From Siphonodentalium dalli (taxonomy: Eukaryota > Mollusca > Scaphopoda > Gadilida > Siphonodentaliidae): DNA of 64,000 bases. Location of the stretch: positions 139,330,351 through 139,394,350 of the forward strand of contig CP136062.1 in NCBI GenBank assembly GCA_032622095.1. Reading direction: 5' to 3'. Of the stretch, positions 51,201 through 60,200 are shown piece by piece. A model generated the notes under the pieces. It did no database searches, had not been told where the DNA came from, and worked only from the letters and a program-made list of their open reading frames with translations. Each line of letters starts with the position of its first letter. Within the stretch, counting starts at the first letter, position 1. The position numbers were made by a program, and so were the translations under genes.

Positions 51201-54200
51201 GTTTGGAGAATCCAATTAGATTAGGAGGGGTTAAATTGTAAATGCCAGCATATGCCACAAATAACACAAGATATGCCTGCACGTGCAGATAGCTATATGT
51301 CATTCATTTACTTGTTTCAAATTTTTCTCTATTACAGTATTAGGCCACGCCAAGTCACACCCGTTTCTCAGGCCAAAATGTTTTGAAAAGCACGTGCTCA
51401 CATTGTTTTTAATTTTTTTATCTATTTCCTGAGGCACATGCCAACGAGCATTCCACATCTGCATCAGCTAGCTCTGGGTTTAATTTCAGTTGCATGTGGC
51501 TATTATTACCATAACAGATGTCCTTAAAAGTTAGTTTATAGCTAACTGAGACTACAGTAATGCTCTAAGTAATCGACTTCTTAACCACAGCAGAATTATG
51601 GGTAACTTTTCAGGATTTAGTCTGAAATATGGCTTGTTGCCATTCATCGGAAAGCTCTCCCCGAGAGCATTCCGATGAATGGCAACAAGCCATATTTCCG
51701 ACTACATATATGGCCTTAAGATGTAACAATATTTCTATTTTCTATATCCCTCAGTCTGGAGAATTTGAGAGATGAGATGTGGGGGGCGCTAGTTGAAGTC
51801 ATTTCTTGTGATATGAGGAAGTGGGAAGCTCCAGAGAAGGCCGACATCCTGGTTAGTGAACTGCTCGGGTCGTTCGGAGATAACGAACTCTCCCCAGAAT
51901 GTCTCGATGGGGCACAGAGGTTCCTTAAAGGTAAGTTTAGTCGTTAAGTAAAAACATTGTTGCTAGTTCTCGGAGTGTCATTAGGTCTGCCATTTAAATA
52001 TTAATAATGACCAATCAATTTATTTAGTACAGTAATAGTAAATTAGACTAGATTCAATGAACTATACATTATTACCCCAGCCATGGAGCATATGACACTA
52101 AAGTCATTCCCATCCTGAGGAAGCAACCCCAATGTTGTTAAAGGTACTCAATCCTATCAGATGGTCCCCATACCATCAAGATACAACAACAACAACATTT
52201 CTTTAAAATATGCTTTGGTTATCAGAATCGATTTATTGCAACAAAATAATGCTAACCACTGTCAACTATGGTATAAAATTTCCCAAAACTTGTTATTTAT
52301 CAACAATTTGTTCAACAAAATATGGCCGTATTATCACTAAAGTATCACAAAATTTGACCGTATTACCACTTGATTTTAGAGTTATCCTTCTTCATCCCTC
52401 TGTTTGACCACGTGTTTCTGGGCCACATATTAATCCACATCTCGAGAAATAACCAACTTCAAAAATTGATATCTGATTACTCTGAGCTTTTATGGGTGGG
52501 TTCCTCGACTCGAATCAAATATTTTTTACCCCCAAAGCGAAAGAAATAGTAATTTAGGAGCATCTGATCAGATTGAGTACCTTTAACCTGTTCTGAACTA
52601 AATATCTTTGATGAGTAGCTCCCTTAGGAAATGTTCAGTTAATAAGTTCAAAAACGGTCATTTCCCCATCAATGAATAGGACTCATTCTGCACTTGTATT
52701 ATTAGTTTTTTCTGTCTCATCTGCTTAAATTTTATGAACACTCCTCCAAATGAACAATATTATTTTCCAATGTATACTTTTATAATTGAATAGGAGAATC
52801 CATTTTGTAAAGAAATGGTTAAGTCATTTTTACCCTGGGTCAAAGAAAATCCTGCATATGTATGTCATTGAATTTTTTCAAGTGATGATTGCCAATATGG
52901 GGATTGTCAAAAATTAATGCTTTTATGAACTATTATCTGTACTGTGTTGGGGCTGTGTTTATCAATGCTGCAGAGGTCCCTTACAAGCCCAAATTGTCCA
53001 CTTTAGTATCTGCATCACTGGTAGTGTGTTATTTGACCTCATCCATTTGTGTGTTTTCTTCCGCAGATGATGGTATAAGCATTCCCTGTGATTACACATC
53101 ATACTTGGCACCGATACACTCACCCAAGCTCTACAATGAAGTCAAATGCTCCAAGGACAGGGACAAGCCACATGATGTAAGCAAGCTTTGAAATTAGGGT
53201 CCTGCGAATTGGATATTTTGATCGAATCGAATATCCAATCGAATTCACGAAATCGAATCGAATTCACGAAATCGAATCGAATTCACGAAATCGAATCGAA
53301 TATCGAATCGAATCATATCTGTGTGTTGCATTCTCAATTAGGTATGTTTTGTCAACGATTAGATTATTTGTGAAACGTTCTATGAACTACATGCATGAAG
53401 TTCCATCAGAGCTTATGTGGCCATAAACCGTCGTTTGATATACTATTAACTTCAATTTATAATTGTCAAGAAAACAAAGCAGATTAAAACGTCCATGCGG
53501 CCATCACAACGATTAATATATTACCACTAAACGGATTATCAAACTAAAATAACACAAAATTTCTACAGTTTGCATGTACATGCAAAATTGCAAATCGGCA
53601 TTCGGAAACACCCGTTGTTATAAACTTGAAGATGCAACAGCAGTCGCAGTGTAGCCTCTTCATGTATTGGTTGATGCTTCTTGAACAGATGATTCCATAG
53701 ATGGGTCATTGTCCCAGATGCTTGCGATTTATACACCATGCATGTTGCATTCATCACATGTGCCTGCAACTTTATCATGTTTAAAATAAACATGAATGAT
53801 GGACGACATTTTGTCCATTGTAAAAGAAAACTCCGAAACTGAAAGTCAACTTCAAAAGAGAACAGTGCCAAAATGCACTTTTCGACACCAGGAACATGTG
53901 TTGTTTACATTCTCACCCATATTACATAACGCAGAATCGAATAGACGATGGATAACGCTATCGGTAGCCCAGTCTCATAGCTATTATAATTTACTGCGTC
54001 GTCGGTCCATTGGCTATCTGCTAGCTTTTGCTACCATTTTAAAGCTATATAATTCAGACGTATTTAGTCGTCCTATCGTGGCTAATTGTTGGCTATGTAC
54101 AATAAGAATTATAATGTGCATATATACATAATTTTCTGGAATTAAATGCCACAAACAGCTAAGATCGACATGTGTACTTGTCCTGAAACAGCCTACTTTT

Positions 54201-57200
54201 CCGTCATAGTATATTCAAAATTTCGAGTTGGCAATTTCGACTCGAATTCGAATAGAATTTGACTTTCGAATCGAATCTCGAATCGAATATCGAATATTCG
54301 CAGGAGCCTATTTGAAATAGTGTGTGTCATTTGCAGAATGAGGTCCCCAGAGGGTGAATTTAGTGATGCTACCAGAGGGTGAATTTAGTGATGCTACCCT
54401 GCATAGCGGGCTAGCATCACCAAATTCACCCTCTGGGGACCTCATTCTGATTACATCTCAGCAGAATGAGGTTCCCAGAGGGTGAATTTGGTGATGCTAG
54501 CCCGCTATGCGGGGTAGCATCACTAAATTCACCCTCTGGGGACCTCATTCTGCAAATGACAGACACACTATTTCAAGGCTTGGATGTAAGTGACAGAATT
54601 CAGCAAAATTATCAGTGGCAAAATTTTCAAGATAACTTTCAACCTGATTTTACACATATGGATGGAGATGTACCTAGCTTTGTAGCTGAATTAAGATTAT
54701 TAATTTTGCAGAATGAGGTCCCCATAGAGTGAATTTAGTGATGCTACCTCTCACAGTGGGCTAGCATCACTAAATTCACCTTCTGGTGACCTCATTCTGA
54801 TTAGGTTTCATCTTTTGGGAAGTATCTGTAGTCTCAAATTAACATTGTTATTAGTTACTTTTTTAAACCTTCTGTTCCGGTTATATATCCCCTAATTTGC
54901 CGAAGATACAATGCATAATCAAGGTGACTAATGGGTGAATATTACCTACTTCAAATGGGGAACTTCAATCTGATCCTAGGTCTACCATAGCAGGTGAGGT
55001 CTAAGCAGAAGGGTTAATTTGGCGATGCTAGCCTGCTGTGCAGGATAGCGTCACTAAATTCACCCCCTGGGGACCTCATTGTGCTAATGTCAGCCTCACT
55101 ATTTCATGGGCCAGATTTTGCACATATTTACACATATTTCTAAAAAAAAATTATTGAACAAACAAGATTCATGTGTACATGGAAAAAACTGTCCCACACC
55201 TTTGCCAGCTACAGGAATATCAACATGGTACTCACAATGATTGTAGCTCTACTGTATCCTCAAAAATATGACTACCAACCATAGCTTCTACTTTTGTTTA
55301 GGGTTAGACAGCAAAACAGTCTAGTTTGATTTTGTCACCTGCCTCTCAATATACAATATAATATAATTCATGTCAACCCTTTCTATACTAAATACTCCTT
55401 GATGGGTAGTTTCCTTAGGAAATGTTCAGATAATGAGCTTAGAGTGAGTCCACCCTCCGTGGGAATTAAAGGTTAAACCATTATCTGCTGAGGCCAGTAA
55501 TCTCATTGCCGGCAGGCTAAGTTCTGAAGCGCTCACTCCAAAACGGCCTGAACCAACCAGCGGTCGGAAAACATGAATCTCTCAACTGCTTTTATTACCA
55601 TTCCAACATATACTTTTGTAACTGGGTGGGAGAATCCATTCAGTATAGAAAGGGTTAAATGTATTTTGTATACATGTATATATTGGAAAAATAAAATATC
55701 CTATGGTGTCCTATCCTAGTACATTTATAAAGTCTTGAGTGGACATCACTGTAGCGAAACCGAGTCTTAGCTGACACTTTCACAGGGGCGCTAAACTAGC
55801 TCTATTCTAGGGTCCTGCGAATTGGAGATTTTGATCGAATCGAATATCGAATCAAGTCTACGTAATCGAATCGAATATCGAATTGAATCATACCTGTGTG
55901 TTGCATTCTCAATTAGGCTTTTAATGTCAATGATTAGACGATTTGAGAAACGTTCTATGAACTTCCATGAAATTCCATCATAACTTGTGTGGCGATCAAC
56001 CGTCATTCCCGATACTATTAACTTCAATTGAGAATTGTTGAGAGAAAAAAAAACAGATTATAACGTCCATGCGGTTGTAACGACGATTAGATATATAACC
56101 ACTAAACGGATTATCGGAATTAAAATCAAGCGCAATTTGTAGAGTTTGCATGTACATGCACAATTGCAAATCGGCACTCGGAAACACCTGTTTTTATAAA
56201 CTTGAAGATGCAACAACAGTCGCAGGGTAGCCTGTTTATGTAGTGTTGGATGATTAGATGTCTTGTTGTCCCAGACGCTTGCGATTTATATACCACGTTG
56301 CATTCATCACACGAGTAAGTTTCTGCACTACATGTAGCTTTTATCATGTTTAAAATAAACATGAATTATGGACAACAAATTGTCAAGTTTCAAGGAACGT
56401 TCCGAAACTGAAAGTCAACTTCAAAAGAAAACACCGCCACACGCACTCTTCGACACCGGGAGCACGTGTTGTTTACATTCTCGGCGATATTACAGAACGA
56501 ATGTCGACCACGACGAATGCGGAGGATGGGAAAGTTACATTTATTTTATTGTTAAATACACTTATTAAGTGACTTCATTTGGTTGTAACATATATCAACA
56601 TACCATGCATAAAATCATCTGGCCAATATCCATTTGCATTCATACTTCGTTCGAAGGACGAATCACTAGAAAAGGGGTTAGCGGTGTACTCCATTGGTAC
56701 CTCGTGTGCACGGTTTTAGACAAAACGGGAAAAGTCGTGTGCGGCGATCTGAATAAACTGTTTTTGTTGTACAATTTGAAAAGTAGAATTACACCACAAA
56801 ACTGGATCGAGATATCCATGGTAACTCGAGTAATGACCAATCTGGATAATGCTTTTAAGCATCTCATCGCTGTTATAATTTACGCGTGTCGTCGGTCCAT
56901 CGGCGATCTCTGAGCTTTTGGCTACCATGTTCAAAGCTAGAATTCAGATGTATTTAGTTGTCCTATAGTGGCTAATTACTGGCTATACTTATACTTAATA
57001 GCATGCGAACATTCGCGATGTACAATAAGAATTATAAGGTGCATATATTCATAATTTTCGGGAATTATATGGCACAGAAACAGCGAAGATCGACGTGTGA
57101 ACTTGTCCGTAAACTGCTTACTTTTTTGTCAGTGTATATTCGAAATTTCGAGTTGGAAATTTCGAATCGAATTCGAATAATTTGACTTTCGAATCGAATA

Positions 57201-60200
57201 TCGAATATTCGCAGGACCCTACTCTATTCCCAATATATATTAACTAATTTTCAATTTTTGAATGATTTTTTCCAACGTTCGATTGTTTTGGTTCCAAAAA
57301 ACCAACCTAAGAAAACCATCTTTTATGGGGGGACTTGCGGTCAGCAAACATTAATTACCCATAAAATTACCCAGCAGCAGGGGGGGGTCATCCACTTTTT
57401 TCCATACATTAGGCCGGGGTGGGTGGGTGGTTCAGCTGCGATTTTTTCCTCTTACAACATTTCTTCAATATAAATGCCTCAAAGTGTTCAGCATCATTGT
57501 TAAGGTGTGTATGACACTTAGGGCAGTGCTTAGGGTGTAGTTAGTGTGGATATAGGCATGATGCTTCTCAGAAATCCAGATTACGAACCAAATCTCAGGA
57601 ATTCCTTTTACATCCGATCACATTGCCATGTACCAATGCTACTGGTTCCAGATGAAAATGGACAGTTATGTAGCACATGAATAAACTTTAATGTAAATAA
57701 AATGAAAAAAGCTATTCATTTATAGCATTAATTTTACTCATTATACCTGATCAGACCAGATAACCCAGTCAAAATTGTATAGGAACTTGGCATGGGACTG
57801 TAGACTGCAACAATGCATATCACTGAGACAACAATCTTGAGATGGTGGGACCCAGATAAAAGATTGGGCGAGCATACATAGAACTTGAATGTGTAGATAT
57901 GGAGAAGGCTGCTAAGTGGAATAAACAAAATCAGAACAGATGAGTGAAAAGAAGGGAGAGAAAATATAATATAACTTAATATATATGCAAGTCTAAATAT
58001 AATGTGCTGGTCATCAGCAATATGATCGAAGTCTGCAGAAGGCGAATTTGGCGATACTACCCGGTATAGCATCAACACATTCAACCTCTAACAACCTCAT
58101 TCTATTTTGGTCTCGACCAACCATGGAGAACTAGCTGCAGATGATGGTCACATATGGTGAATTTCGTAATGCTATAGCCCACTATGCTGGGTAGCATCAC
58201 TAAACTCACCCTCCTTGGAGCTTATTCTGCCGACTGCATATGACCGTCTTATTTTCAAGTTTCTATTTACACGCAGTACATGTATTTGTCTGAGTGTTTG
58301 ACCTGGGTCTGGCCTTAGCACAGTACCTAGCCCAAGATCTCAGCTCATGGAAATGAAAATTAGTTTTGTGATACATAGTGGATTTCAGCTGAATACCTGT
58401 ATTGTTGGAGAGTTAATTGCCAGGTGGTGTTGCCCTAATAATTTTTTCAAAAATCATAATTGACATAAATTCATGTGATACTATGGGACACATCTAAAGT
58501 TACACTTGCTGTGATGAAAAGAAGGTACAGTTAATGCTTTTATACTTGTTTACATGTATAATGAGCTACCTTAGACAATATTTGGGGAAGAAACAATCAA
58601 TAATTTACTGATCAGCACATGTATTCTGTGTGTTATTTTGGATTTTTCCAAGTTTTTTTTTAGAACCTGTTTCGTGTTATTACAAAAGACTGGAATGACT
58701 TAGAAGAACCAGAAATGGAAATAGGGTAACTGTAATACTGACCATCAAGCTTAAATGGTTCGATATTACAGATTTGGAGGTAAAAAGGGGGTGGGTACCC
58801 CGCATGAAATTGGAAAAAATATTTTTCCTTCAAATAGGTGGGGTGGTGGGTACCCAAGAGCCGGAAAAAAGTTTTTTCAGCCTAATGTCATGGCACTTTT
58901 TTCCGACCCTCCCCCCCCCCCCCCCCCCCCCCCCCCCTGCCAGCAGGCAGGTTTTTATTCACACTTTTCATAATCAAAGTTTTCCATTTTTGTTTGCTTC
59001 AAAATTATCAAAAAACGTTGTTGGCTTTCGAAAATTTCTTTTTACGTTTAATTGTTAATGCAATTTCAATGTAACAATCTACTGTCCAACCCAAGTACAT
59101 ACAGTTTAAAGAAACCAAAAAGAAAACTTTCATATTATCAGAAATAACAATCGGGATGATTTATCAGTTTTATTTTTGATACAAAAAGCACCCAACCGGC
59201 TATATTTTTATGAGGGGTTAGTGTCTTTGGAAAAGAACATTAATTTTTTTGGCCTAAATTACTTTAAGGCTGATCTAGTCTGCACTAGCACTAAGAGATT
59301 TAATTTTTTGTGTTGGTGATAAACTGGAAATAATCTGATTTGTGGCTAAAATGATGGCTTTTGGATTACTTACATGTATTTGAGATATTAAATCACATTC
59401 CTAATTTTCAGTCACAATTTGAGATGCCGTATGTTGTAAGAATTCATAACTGCCAGATGCTTGCAGAACCACAGAAAGTGTTCTCCTTCCATCACCCTAA
59501 CAGAAGTGAGTCTTATAAGTTCTTTTCTCCCTTAAATTTTCCCCTTATATGTCCAGGTTTCATATGCTAAATTAAAAGTGCTTATATTGCGACCCACTCC
59601 TTAAAGTGCTTAAATTCATGCTGGTCCTTGAAAAGTACTTAAAAATCAACCTCTATCCTTGAAAAATTCTTAAATTCCACAAAAAAAACTTGATATTTGG
59701 TTAGTTTATTTGAAATTTTAAGCAAAATATTGTAACTGCAATGTTGTTCAGATAACAAAGTTGCTGTTAATAAGTTTACTATAAATAGCAATTTGGGTTT
59801 TCCCACTTCCATAAAGCATCATCAAACTCTGTCCACAGACATGTGCATTGTCAACCAGTAGCATAGTTTAACACATTGCAGACTGAAATCGGAAAATGCA
59901 TATATTTATTGAAGATTAATAATGAAATAGTCCTTGAAAATGCCTCACCCGGTCAGCTGACCCAGTCCTCAAAAAGTACTTAATTATGATCTCCAGAATC
60001 GCATACGAACCATGCTGTCATTAAAATAATAGAACTCTGTGCGCTCCGCCATTGTTTTACATATTGATGATGTATGCAGACAGCATATATATTTATACTC
60101 TGTTACTTTTCAAAGAATAATACAGGTGTACGGTGACATTTTCTGTCCGTCCAGTTGCCTGTTTCTCTGTAGATATCTTAGTTATTGTATCTCAATGAAT

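Noticed and set aside
53796-54131. 111-codon plus-strand frame in hAT copy 1
   Set aside because: It is antisense to the BED-finger remnant and lacks any transposase feature; the corresponding frame in copy 2 is broken.
54466-54732. 88-codon frame beginning in an M module
   Set aside because: It starts in repeat DNA and runs over the ancestral splice donor; it does not match PRMT5.
58755-59058. Proline-run frames around 58910
   Set aside because: They come from the poly(C) tract and continue into unrelated intron sequence.
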